From NCBI RefSeq assembly GCF_020723905.1, contig NZ_DYHZ01000001.1:179501-243500 (forward strand): a stretch of DNA of 64,000 nucleotides, read 5' to 3'. This DNA comes from Anaerolinea thermophila. Lineage in GTDB: Bacteria; Chloroflexota; Anaerolineae; Anaerolineales; Anaerolineaceae. Positions 20,346-28,704 of the stretch are shown one piece after another (the stretch's first letter is position 1; each line of letters begins with the position of its first letter). The translations under genes and the position numbers were made by a program. Below the pieces are notes generated by a model. That model had not been told where the DNA came from. It saw nothing but the letters and a program-made list of their open reading frames with translations, and did not search any database.

Positions 20346-21326
20346 ATGAAAGTTTGCGTAGTAGGTGGAAGCGGAAACATCAGCACCAGCATCGTGCGTC
20401 TGCTGGTTTCGCTGGGGCATGAAGTGTACTGTTTCAATCGCGGGAAAAGCCGCCCTGTTCCTGAAGGAGCAAAGACCATTATCGGCGACCGGAACGATCG
20501 CGAGACCTTTGAAACACTGATGCAATCCTATCGCTTTGATGCGGCAATTGACATGATGTGCTTTACCCGGGAGGACGCCGAGAGCAGTGTGCGCGCCTTC
20601 CGCGGGGTAAGCCATTTTGTCCAGTGCTCAACCGTATGCACTTACGGGATTGATTATGACTGGCTTCCTGTAAGCGAGGATCACCCGCTCCGCCCCATCA
20701 CGCCATACGGGCGCGGCAAGGTGGAAGCCGACCATGTCTTCCTGGAAGCCTACCATCGCGAGGGGTTTCCGGTGACCATCATCAAACCATCCACAACTTA
20801 CGGACCCATCATGGGATTGCCCCGGCAAATTGCCTGGGATTTTTCGTGGATTGGCCGCACCCGCAAGGGCAAACCCATCGTGGTGTGCGGCGATGGCAAT
20901 GCCCTGCATCAGTTCCTGCACGTAGATGACGCCGCACCTGCGTTTGTGTATGTGCTTGGGCGGGAACGGTGCCTGGGACAGGTATATAACATGGTAGCAC
21001 GGGGGTTCACCACCTGGGCAGAATTTCACCGCACCGCCGCAAAAGTATTTGGAAAAGAAGTCGAACTGGTGGGGATCCCGTTTGCCGATTTGAAACGCAT
21101 GAATGTCCCCGAATTTGGCATTTGCGAAGAAATTTTTGCCCATCACGTCATTTACAGCGCTGAAAAACTCTTCCGCGATGTGCCGGAATTCCAGCCGCGC
21201 ATCACTCTGGAAGAAGGAATGGCGCAGGTGTTCGAAGTCATGGAACGCGAAGGGCGCATCCCAAACTCGGATTCTTTAAAGTGGGAGGATGAAATCATCG
21301 CCCGCTGGAAGAAAATCTACTCGTAA
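20346..21326 (+). CDS. NAD-dependent epimerase/dehydratase family protein (extended SDR)
   Basis: A 326-residue cytoplasmic extended short-chain dehydrogenase. It begins with a Rossmann glycine motif (VVGGSGNIS, residues 5-13). The catalytic YxxxK is at Tyr121-Lys125 (PYGRGK) and SSCT-type residues sit around 95-99 (CSTVC). Related proteins act on nucleotide sugars, but the substrate is not evident. GGAGG lies 6 nt before the ATG at 20346; an upstream in-frame ATG at 20304 lacks a site and would extend through the palindrome. It is likely a single-gene unit, convergent with the ABC exporter genes. Confidence 0.87.
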   Translation: MKVCVVGGSGNISTSIVRLLVSLGHEVYCFNRGKSRPVPEGAKTIIGDRNDRETFETLMQSYRFDAAIDMMCFTREDAESSVRAFRGVSHFVQCSTVCTYGIDYDWLPVSEDHPLRPITPYGRGKVEADHVFLEAYHREGFPVTIIKPSTTYGPIMGLPRQIAWDFSWIGRTRKGKPIVVCGDGNALHQFLHVDDAAPAFVYVLGRERCLGQVYNMVARGFTTWAEFHRTAAKVFGKEVELVGIPFADLKRMNVPEFGICEEIFAHHVIYSAEKLFRDVPEFQPRITLEEGMAQVFEVMEREGRIPNSDSLKWEDEIIARWKKIYS

Positions 21327-21345
21327 GAGATGTTCTTTGATAACC

Positions 21346-21381
21346 AAAGGGCGGAGCGCAATCCAAAAGGCTCCGCTCTTT
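21346..21381. terminator. Bidirectional terminator-like hairpin between convergent genes
   Basis: AAAGGGCGGAGC pairs with GCTCCGCTCTTT (12 positions, one mismatch) across a 12-nt loop. It lies between the SDR gene (+) and the ABC permease gene (-). Neither side has a long T-tract. Confidence 0.4.
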
Positions 21382-21399
21382 GTCTATACCACCACAGCA

Positions 21400-22605
21400 C
21401 TATCTCAACTGACGGCGGAACCGCCAGATGCCCACCAGGAAGAATACCGCCGCAAACCCCAGTAAAACTCCGGATTCCAGCCAGATATCCCGTACACTTC
21501 CAGCCCGCAGGGTTAAATCCAGCATACCCTGCATTGCCCATGTGGTAGGGAGAATCTTCACCGCGGTCTGAACGGCTTGAGGGAACAGTTCCAGCGGATA
21601 CCAGCACCCACCCAGAAGCGCCATGACCATACCCAGCATGATGCTGAGGTTATTCGCCTGTGAAGTTGAGCGCACCATCGTTCCCAGCAAAGTGCCCAGC
21701 GCCGCAGCGGAAAGAGCGCTTGCAGTCAGCAACAACGCCAGTCCCAGCGGCTCTCTGCCCCACGGCACCTTCAAAACAACCATCCCAAAGCCAATCAGCA
21801 GTGCCATCTGCACAAGTGCCAGAAACACCTGCCCTAAAATTGTGCCCGCCAGAAAAGTCCCCGCGGAGGTAGGGGTGGTCATCAGACGGGCAAGTGTATG
21901 ACCTTCACGTTCTCCCACCATCAAAACAGAAATACCGAACAGAGGAATAAACACCCAGGTAATCAACTGACCGGCGGAAGAATTGGCGCGGGGATCATAA
22001 GGGACGGAGTCAGGCGTGTTTTCCCGAATGACCGCCAGCCGTTCAGGCGCTTCGTTCTGAAGGCGAATCGCCAGACTCCGCGCCTCTTGATAGTACGCCA
22101 GGCGCTGAGCCTCATTTTCAAACGGGCGCACCTCTTCTGCCTGTTCTACAGCGAACTGCGCCGCCTGCAGGCTCTGCGTCACCGCTCTTAAGGATTCCTG
22201 CACGGAACGACGAGCCGCCAGCGCAATGGTTTGATTGGGTTGTTCGTAAAAAGTCAAAGTAAGGTCTTCACCCTTTTGCTGACGCTCTTCGGTAACGCCC
22301 TCAGGGATGAGCATCCAGAACTCAACTTTGCGCTCGCGGAAACGCTGTTCGGCATCCTGGCGGTTTGTCTCTACCGGTCGCACAACAGACGACTTTTCCA
22401 GTTGCCGGAGAATCTCGCGCGAGAGAGAGGTTTGGGCTTCATCCACCACCAGTAAAACCGAGCGGTGATCCGCATTTTCAGAGGGCGTTCCCATAGAGAG
22501 AACAACTGTAAAAACAATGGGCAGGATCAGGAAGAACAACCACTCTGCCGGCGAAGAAAACCGCAAAAGGATATCTTTTCGAATGATTGCCAGGATCTTC
22601 TTCAT
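21400..22605 (-). CDS. ABC-2 type transporter permease (second in operon)
   Basis: A 401-residue membrane protein of the ABC-2 (DrrB/YhgE-like) exporter family. A transmembrane helix near residues 20-40 is followed by a large extracytoplasmic region (about 40-215) and then five to six helices to the C-terminus. The late block LLGGCWYPLELFPQ is a typical ABC-2 signature. It lies 9 nt downstream of a second permease, with which it probably forms a heterodimer served by the upstream ATPase. The substrate cannot be told; drugs, lipids or polysaccharides are usual. Confidence 0.85.
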   Translation of the reverse strand: MKKILAIIRKDILLRFSSPAEWLFFLILPIVFTVVLSMGTPSENADHRSVLLVVDEAQTSLSREILRQLEKSSVVRPVETNRQDAEQRFRERKVEFWMLIPEGVTEERQQKGEDLTLTFYEQPNQTIALAARRSVQESLRAVTQSLQAAQFAVEQAEEVRPFENEAQRLAYYQEARSLAIRLQNEAPERLAVIRENTPDSVPYDPRANSSAGQLITWVFIPLFGISVLMVGEREGHTLARLMTTPTSAGTFLAGTILGQVFLALVQMALLIGFGMVVLKVPWGREPLGLALLLTASALSAAALGTLLGTMVRSTSQANNLSIMLGMVMALLGGCWYPLELFPQAVQTAVKILPTTWAMQGMLDLTLRAGSVRDIWLESGVLLGFAAVFFLVGIWRFRRQLR

Positions 22606-22614
22606 ATCTCCCCC

Positions 22615-23883
22615 CTACGACTGTAGCAGTTGACGGTTTCGGGAAAACGCCCACACAGACACCGCAAAGAGAACGCCCCCCATGACCAGCAAACCGGTAA
22701 GGGTGTGTGAGAGATCCGCAAGCCTGCCGCCGTTTGCCAGAATGGCAAAGCCATCCAGCCCCCAGGCATTTGGCGTTACCCGGGAAAGCAAGAGGAGGAA
22801 CGGTGGGAATTGTTGGGTGTTGATAAAACTTCCCCCCAGAATGCCAAAGACCAGCATCATCACCGAGCCAACCACGCTCACCTGCCCCGGAGTGCGCGAA
22901 AATGCAGTGATCAGCAACCCCCAGCCGGTAGCGGCAAAAGTGGCACACAGGACAAGCGCCAGTACCCCCAGGGCATCGCCCCATTTCAAGCCAAAAATCA
23001 AAGTACTGGTTCCAATGAGAATGAGCACTTGAGCCACACCGGTAAGAAATATGCCCAGCATCTTGCCGCCAAAAATTTGTACCACGCTGGTGGGTGTGGT
23101 AAGCAGCCTCTGGAGAGTGTGCTGGCGGCGTTCCGCGAGAAACGAACGCCCCCCATAAGATGCAGTGAACATCAGGAACATCAATGCCATCCCCGGAGCC
23201 ATGTAGGACATGATGTCAAACTGTACCTCTTCCCGGCCCTTCTGATCGCCAATCTGGAGGATGAATCCACCGGTACTGTCGCTTGCCTCCAGCCCCTGGC
23301 TCATCTGCTGAGTAACCGTTTCTAACCGGTCATACGGAAGGATTCCAGATTGAAGCATTTGAACAATCGCTGTATTTCCCTTTATACGCTCTGCTTCCAC
23401 CCGGCTGAGAAATTCGCGCAAAATGGCTTCCACGATTCCTGCGCTGGTAGGGCGGGAAGGGTTGGCATAAAATTCAATCTGCACCGGCTCGGCAAATTGC
23501 CATGTGTTGCCACTCTGCGCCGGAATGATACTGCGGGTAAACCCGGCAGGGATGCGCACCACACCTGCGATCCGATCCTCATTGACTGCCTGGCGCGCCG
23601 CCTGGACATCCTGCACCACCTGCGGTTCCAGCAAATCTGCCAGTTCACTCGAGGTCATCATTTCGACCAGCGCATTTCCCAGTTCTGCCCCGTCCTCATT
23701 AATGATCCACACAGGGATATCGCGAATGCCGGTATTACTGCCTGAAGGCGTTGTCAGCCGACCGGAGATCAGCGCCATGCCCATAATCAGGGCAAAAGGC
23801 GCAACCAGCAAGAAAAGCAAGGCGGCGCGGTCACGGAACGCCAGTCGCAAATCTTTCACCGCAATCAACCAGAGGCGTTTCAT
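22615..23883 (-). CDS. ABC-2 type transporter permease (first in operon)
   Basis: A 422-residue membrane protein with the same plan as its neighbour: one N-terminal helix (about residues 20-42), a 220-residue extracytoplasmic domain, then about five helices. RRQHTLQRLLTTPTS (cytoplasmic coupling region) and GILGGSFINTQQFP near the end are ABC-2 family traits. I place the start at the ATG at 23883, with GGGAGGG upstream, not at the longer in-frame start at 23910. It follows the ATPase gene by 10 nt. Confidence 0.86.
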   Translation of the reverse strand: MKRLWLIAVKDLRLAFRDRAALLFLLVAPFALIMGMALISGRLTTPSGSNTGIRDIPVWIINEDGAELGNALVEMMTSSELADLLEPQVVQDVQAARQAVNEDRIAGVVRIPAGFTRSIIPAQSGNTWQFAEPVQIEFYANPSRPTSAGIVEAILREFLSRVEAERIKGNTAIVQMLQSGILPYDRLETVTQQMSQGLEASDSTGGFILQIGDQKGREEVQFDIMSYMAPGMALMFLMFTASYGGRSFLAERRQHTLQRLLTTPTSVVQIFGGKMLGIFLTGVAQVLILIGTSTLIFGLKWGDALGVLALVLCATFAATGWGLLITAFSRTPGQVSVVGSVMMLVFGILGGSFINTQQFPPFLLLLSRVTPNAWGLDGFAILANGGRLADLSHTLTGLLVMGGVLFAVSVWAFSRNRQLLQS

Positions 23884-23893
23884 GTTCCCTCCC

Positions 23894-24838
23894 TCAATCG
23901 CGAAGAGCACGACCGGTCAGATGAAGGAATACGGCTTCCAGGTCAGGTTCTTCTATCTGGAGAGAGCGAATCTTCAAACCGCGCTGGTGCCCCCATTGCA
24001 TGACTTCGGGCAGAATCTCTTCGGCTTTGTCCACGATCAGGGTCACGGAATGGTTTTCGGCAATGACATGATTCACACCGGCTAATGCATTGAGATCATC
24101 CACCAGAGGCGCCAGATGTTGATCTTCACTGAACGAGAGGATGATTTTTTCCTGCTCGCCAATCTGGCGAATCAGTTCAGACAGTGTCCCGATGGCAATC
24201 ATTTTTCCGTGATCAATAATGCCGATACGATGGGAAAGTTCCTGCGCCTCTTCCATGTAATGGGTGGTGTAGAGGATAGTCACGCCAGAACGATTCAAGT
24301 CTTTGACCATGTCCAGAATGGCACGCCGCGATTGGGGGTCAATGCCTACCGTAGGCTCATCCATAAACAGCAAACGGGGAGCATGCAACAATCCCACCCC
24401 AATATTCAGACGCCGTTTCATCCCCCCCGAATACGTCTTGACAGGCTGTCGGGCTTTTTCTACCAGCCCCACCCGTTCCAGAATTTCATCCACACGTTGT
24501 TTCAGGACTTTGCCTTCCAAGCCCACCATCTGTCCCCAGAAAAGCAGGTTTTCCCGGGCATTAAGATCTTCGTAAAGGGCAATCTCCTGCGGGATCACCC
24601 CAATCATGCGGCGAACCTGCATGGGCTCACGGGTGATGGAAAACCCGCCAATCCAGGCCTCGCCGCGTGTTGGGGGAAACAAAGTTGAAAGGATAGAAAT
24701 GGTGGTCGTCTTCCCTGCACCGTTGGGACCGAGAAGGCTGAAAATCTCTCCTTCTTCGATAGCAAAGGAAATGCCATCCACCGCAAGGACATTCCCATAG
24801 GTTTTCACCAGTTCCTGAACCAGAACAATGGCAGACAT
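23894..24838 (-). CDS. ABC transporter ATP-binding protein (DrrA/CcmA-like)
   Basis: A 314-residue ATPase that drives the two ABC-2 permeases encoded next to it. Walker A is GPNGAGKTT (about residues 38-46), the Q-loop lies in IPQEIALY, the signature is YSGGMKRRL, Walker B is LLFMDEPTVGID and the switch histidine is in TTHYMEEA. The C-terminal 90 residues form the extra domain often seen in DrrA-type exporters. A CAGGAGGA site precedes the ATG. The 70-nt gap to the upstream CPBP-like gene may contain a promoter, but I could not pick a convincing one. Confidence 0.93.
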   Translation of the reverse strand: MSAIVLVQELVKTYGNVLAVDGISFAIEEGEIFSLLGPNGAGKTTTISILSTLFPPTRGEAWIGGFSITREPMQVRRMIGVIPQEIALYEDLNARENLLFWGQMVGLEGKVLKQRVDEILERVGLVEKARQPVKTYSGGMKRRLNIGVGLLHAPRLLFMDEPTVGIDPQSRRAILDMVKDLNRSGVTILYTTHYMEEAQELSHRIGIIDHGKMIAIGTLSELIRQIGEQEKIILSFSEDQHLAPLVDDLNALAGVNHVIAENHSVTLIVDKAEEILPEVMQWGHQRGLKIRSLQIEEPDLEAVFLHLTGRALRD

Positions 24839-24907
24839 GGTTCCTCCTGTAACTTCTCCGTTTTTATATACGTAGGAGAGACCAAAAAGTTGTTCTGAAA
24901 TTTAGCC

Positions 24908-25897
24908 TTAGCCTGATTGAAACCCGGGAATGCGACGAACGTTCAGGGTTAATCCCAGTGCAAGAATGACAAGAAATCCTATACTCAGCGGCGTAAAATC
25001 AATAAACAGGGGTGTTACCAGCATCCCAGCGCGGAGCAACATGACTGGAAAAAGATTGCCCTGTAAACGCACGTACACCCACCCCAGCAGCACGGCATGA
25101 AGAAGAATCATCAATACCCGATACGCCAGTTCCTGCCACAGGGAACCAACTGCAGGATTCAACCCATTGAAAACCAGGGGCACCATCCAGAGGGCTTCCA
25201 ATCCACCTGTCATCAAGACTGCCGCCCAAAAGGGCTGATGTTTCAACAGACGCGAAAAATACCAGCCGCGCCAGCCGGGTTCGCTTCCCAGTGTTCCTCC
25301 AAACAGAAAAAGATAAACCCAGGAAGTGAGCACAGTCAACACAAATCTGCCTGCTCCGCCCTCAGGGGAATGAATCTGCGCCGAACCCGTCGCCAGCGCC
25401 CAAATGCCCCAGCCTGCCAGCATCAGGAGAGGATATGCCAGAGCGGCGGTAATCCAGATGAGCCAGCCTTTAACAGTTTGTGGCAAAGACACCTGGCGAA
25501 GGACCATCCATAAAACAGCGCCGCCAGCCACAAAGAGGATCACCCGCGCTCCCCATCCCAACAGGGAAACCTGAAATGGGGTACTGGAAGCATAAGGCAG
25601 ACAAATGAAGTACAGCGCGGCGACCGCAAGGATGCTGAGAAGAAGATCCTCCAGCCATCTGCCCTGCATCCAGCGCTGACGGGCTTGCTGATCTACGAAC
25701 TGAAGCACCAGAACCATCAAAGCCGGCGCAAACGAACCCAACGCCACCCAGTGGCGCAGTGCAATGGCATCCTGTAGATTCAGCCAGCGCGGCACCAGCC
25801 AGATAGCCCAGGCAAATAAAAACGTCCCCAGGATGAAAGCGGGCATGGCAAAGTGCTGAACGGTTGGACAAATATCCGGTTTAGAAGAATGTTCCAT
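24908..25897 (-). CDS. CPBP-like polytopic membrane protein with degenerate active site
   Basis: A 329-residue protein with about eight to nine transmembrane helices. It resembles CPBP/Abi intramembrane proteases in the SEPGWRGWYFSRLL segment (residues 205-218), which corresponds to the EExxxR motif of the family. The first catalytic glutamate is replaced by Ser, and the second motif reads LEALWMVPLVF with Met where a histidine is expected. I therefore infer a catalytically altered or inactive member. The ATG at 25897 has GGGAGG upstream, whereas the longer frame starts with TTG. It may be cotranscribed with the ABC exporter downstream, suggesting a role in export or self-protection. Low certainty on function. 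Confidence 0.6.
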   Translation of the reverse strand: MEHSSKPDICPTVQHFAMPAFILGTFLFAWAIWLVPRWLNLQDAIALRHWVALGSFAPALMVLVLQFVDQQARQRWMQGRWLEDLLLSILAVAALYFICLPYASSTPFQVSLLGWGARVILFVAGGAVLWMVLRQVSLPQTVKGWLIWITAALAYPLLMLAGWGIWALATGSAQIHSPEGGAGRFVLTVLTSWVYLFLFGGTLGSEPGWRGWYFSRLLKHQPFWAAVLMTGGLEALWMVPLVFNGLNPAVGSLWQELAYRVLMILLHAVLLGWVYVRLQGNLFPVMLLRAGMLVTPLFIDFTPLSIGFLVILALGLTLNVRRIPGFQSG

Positions 25898-25926
25898 CTT
25901 CCCACCCTCCCGCCTTTCTGACAAGG

Positions 25927-27399
25927 TTACGCTACCCGACGAATGTCATAAAAACGAACCCCGCAAGGAGGCAGCACATGAGACAGACGCAGCGTACCTT
26001 CCAGAACCAGTCGTTGATGGAAGCAGACATCCGGCTCCGCGGCTTGTTTTAATTGCTCCACCTGAACATGGGACAAATACTGCGGCGAGCCCATCGCCTG
26101 CCAGGCACGGAAGGCATTGCTGTGTTCTCGATCTACGCGATACCCGATGACTTCATATTCACCCCGCAAACCGTCCAGGATAATTTCCTCTTCGCGATCT
26201 CCGCCAGAAAGAGGGTAATCGGAATGGAAATCCGGGTTGACCGGCTCGACAAAATTCCAGGTCAGCACACGCACGTTCCCCTCGGGAGAACGGGTAACCC
26301 GCAAAGAAGGCGCCTCGCTCAGCAGTTCTTCATCGTACAACTGGCTGAGGAATCGAAAAGCATGATAAACAGGCTTCTTGATGCCATGCAGGTTGACCAG
26401 CCCGTACTTCCCGCTGAACGGCGTCAGTCCCGGACCGGACTCTTCGAAAACATCGGAAATCGCCCAGTAGGAATACACATCCAGTAAACCGCTCAGGTCT
26501 TTAATGGTTTGCAGGACAAATGCGGCAGTAAATTCAGAATCCTTGCCGTAGACATCTTCGTGAATGGGAGAGACATTCCACTCCGTGTAGAAGACGGGAA
26601 GATGAGGAAAAGCCGACTGACGCACCGCCTGCACGGTCCGCTGAACATCGCGGAGCATGGCTTTTTGCCCTCGCCAGTGAACGCCTGAAAATTCCCCCAT
26701 CTCAAAAGCGGCATCTGCACAATAATGATGGGTGGAGATAAAATCAATCGGCACCTGATGAGCGGCGCAGTAATCGAGCATCTCTTTCACCCACAGATTG
26801 CGGGAGGTTGCCGGTCCACCTACTTTGAGTGAGGGGTGCACCCCCTTCAACGCGCGAGCAGTGAGCGCATACAGGTCAAAGTAGTCTTCCATGCTCCCGG
26901 TCCAGAAAATTCCCTGCAGGTCAGGCTCGTTCCAGACCTCAAAATACCACGTCTGTACTTCTTCCAATCCATAGCGCTCTATCAGATGGGTGGCAAATGT
27001 GTGGATAAGCAGTTCCCACTCACCGCGATCTCTGGGTGGGGTGACATTGGCACCGTAATGGAATACCGTATGATCACCGCTTGCCAGCGCCCGCGGGGTG
27101 AAACTGAGTTCCACAAAAGGTTTTAAGCCAATGGAAAGCCAGAAATCGTAAATTTTATCCAGGTTTTGGAAGTTGAAGACCCGCTCACCCCCCCAGGGGA
27201 TCTGGTAAATACCAACCAGATCATGGAAAATGGCATGCGACCGTACCGCGCGGAAACCAATTTCTCGTTGAATGGCACGCGCATGCTCACGCCAGTCCTC
27301 TCGCAAGGTCAGATATGCATGACAGGAACCAATGCAATTCTGAAAATACCGATCCAGCGGCTGAGCCTCGCCATGAAGGTTGAGATGAATAGATTCCAT
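25927..27399 (-). CDS. Glycoside hydrolase family 39 (beta-xylosidase/iduronidase-like)
   Basis: A 490-residue TIM-barrel glycosidase without a signal peptide, so probably cytoplasmic. The acid/base glutamate is in WNEP (Glu158) and the nucleophile in FYTEWN (Glu273), the arrangement of clan A retaining enzymes. GH39 contains beta-xylosidases and alpha-L-iduronidases; the exact substrate is open. A beta-sandwich domain makes up roughly the last 130 residues. AAAGG lies 7 nt before the ATG at 27399; two further ATGs at 27405 and 27417 are poorly spaced. It diverges from the ROK regulator, and a TATAAT (27440-27435, minus) lies about 35 nt upstream. It is likely part of the same sugar regulon. 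Confidence 0.82.
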   Translation of the reverse strand: MESIHLNLHGEAQPLDRYFQNCIGSCHAYLTLREDWREHARAIQREIGFRAVRSHAIFHDLVGIYQIPWGGERVFNFQNLDKIYDFWLSIGLKPFVELSFTPRALASGDHTVFHYGANVTPPRDRGEWELLIHTFATHLIERYGLEEVQTWYFEVWNEPDLQGIFWTGSMEDYFDLYALTARALKGVHPSLKVGGPATSRNLWVKEMLDYCAAHQVPIDFISTHHYCADAAFEMGEFSGVHWRGQKAMLRDVQRTVQAVRQSAFPHLPVFYTEWNVSPIHEDVYGKDSEFTAAFVLQTIKDLSGLLDVYSYWAISDVFEESGPGLTPFSGKYGLVNLHGIKKPVYHAFRFLSQLYDEELLSEAPSLRVTRSPEGNVRVLTWNFVEPVNPDFHSDYPLSGGDREEEIILDGLRGEYEVIGYRVDREHSNAFRAWQAMGSPQYLSHVQVEQLKQAAEPDVCFHQRLVLEGTLRLSHVLPPCGVRFYDIRRVA

Positions 27400-27489
27400 A
27401 TCCATACCTTTCTGCATTGGGAATATCAGAGGTGATTATACTTGCTCTTCTATCGGGAAGAAAGAAATAGAGATTTTGTCAAAAACCTA

Positions 27490-27518
27490 TTGACTTTTTC
27501 CTGTATTTTTTATACAAT
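27490..27518 (+). promoter_or_regulatory. Promoter of the ROK/ABC sugar operon
   Basis: TTGACT (27490-27495), a 17-bp spacer and TACAAT (27513-27518), 36 nt before the ROK regulator ATG. ATTGACTT at this promoter and AAGTTCAAT just downstream (about 27527-27535) form an imperfect inverted repeat that could be a repressor site. Confidence 0.65.
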
Positions 27519-27554
27519 AACTTTGTAAGTTCAATAAACAAACAATAACCCCCT

Positions 27555-28700
27555 ATGGAAAAAGCCACCCATCAGCAAACCAAAGTCCATAATCGCAATC
27601 TGGTGCTCAAAACCATCTTTGAACACGATTCCATCAGCCGCGCCGAGATTGCCCGGAAAACGCAGTTAACTCGCGCAACGGTTTCGGAACTGGTGAATGA
27701 ATTGCTGGCTGAAGGGATTGTCGAAGAAGTGGGCACGGGGGCTTCTATAGGGGGAAAATCACCCATCCTGCTCAGCCTGGTGCCCGATTCGCGTTTTCTC
27801 ATCGGCGTCAATCTGGCGCAGGATCATTTCATCGCCTCAGTGGTGAACTTACGGGGAGATATTAAAGAGACCATTCAGGTTCCGGCTCTTCGACACAACC
27901 CCGAAGAAGCCCTGGCGCTGGTGATGAATCTGCTGGAAAGGCTGTTAGCGAAGAACTGGCGTCCCATTGTTGGCATTGGAATTGGCGCGCCCGGGTTGAT
28001 TCACACCCGACAGGGAATCGTACTGCGGGCAGTCAACCTTGACTGGGAGAATTTCCCGCTGGCACATCTGCTGGAAGAGCGCTTTCACCTGCCCGTTTCC
28101 ATTCTCAATGACAGCCAGGCGACCGCCATTGGAGAATTCGTTTACGGAAAACATGCCTCGCGCTCCAATCTGGTTGTGGTCAATATCCGCCACGGTATTG
28201 GTGCGGGGATTCTCATCAACGGGCGCCTGTTTCAGGGCGATGGCAGTGCGGCGGGGGAAATCGGTCATGTGGTGGTTCGTCCCGAGGGGGATATGTGCCG
28301 ATGCGGCAAACGGGGATGTCTGGAAACGATTGCCAGCGCAGGAGCAGTCATCCGTCGGTCTGGGGTATCCTCACTGTCTGAAGCGCTGGAACGATGGGGA
28401 GATGGAGACCCTGCCCTTCAGTCCATCGTTGCCGAGGCGGGCAATGCACTTGGCGAAGCGCTGGCGCATCTGGTGGGCGCGCTGAACATCCACTGTATCG
28501 TGCTGACAGGCGAAATGACCCGTTTTGGCGAAACCTGGCTGGACAATGTGCGTCAATCCATGCAGAAAGCCGCCTTCCATCCACTGGTACAGGATACCTG
28601 TCTGGAAATTGGATCCCTGGATTATCGTGCTTGCATTTTAGGAGCGGCAGCATTCATGGTGCTGGAAAATTACGATGTCTTGTTCTTACAGGAGCATTGA
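27555..28700 (+). CDS. ROK family transcriptional regulator (NagC/XylR type)
   Basis: A 381-residue DNA-binding ROK protein. Residues 12-60 form a winged helix-turn-helix (ISRAEIARKTQLTRATVSEL). Residues 80-380 are the ROK fold, with the zinc-binding CRCGKRGC (248-255) and the ROK signature EIGHVVVRP. The nucleotide-binding loop is GVNLAQD in place of the kinase-type DxGGT, so it is probably a sugar-sensing repressor, not a kinase. It is the first gene of the sugar operon and divergent from GH39, the usual location for a local repressor responding to a sugar or sugar phosphate. Confidence 0.88.
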   Translation: MEKATHQQTKVHNRNLVLKTIFEHDSISRAEIARKTQLTRATVSELVNELLAEGIVEEVGTGASIGGKSPILLSLVPDSRFLIGVNLAQDHFIASVVNLRGDIKETIQVPALRHNPEEALALVMNLLERLLAKNWRPIVGIGIGAPGLIHTRQGIVLRAVNLDWENFPLAHLLEERFHLPVSILNDSQATAIGEFVYGKHASRSNLVVVNIRHGIGAGILINGRLFQGDGSAAGEIGHVVVRPEGDMCRCGKRGCLETIASAGAVIRRSGVSSLSEALERWGDGDPALQSIVAEAGNALGEALAHLVGALNIHCIVLTGEMTRFGETWLDNVRQSMQKAAFHPLVQDTCLEIGSLDYRACILGAAAFMVLENYDVLFLQEH

Positions 28701-28704
28701 AAAG

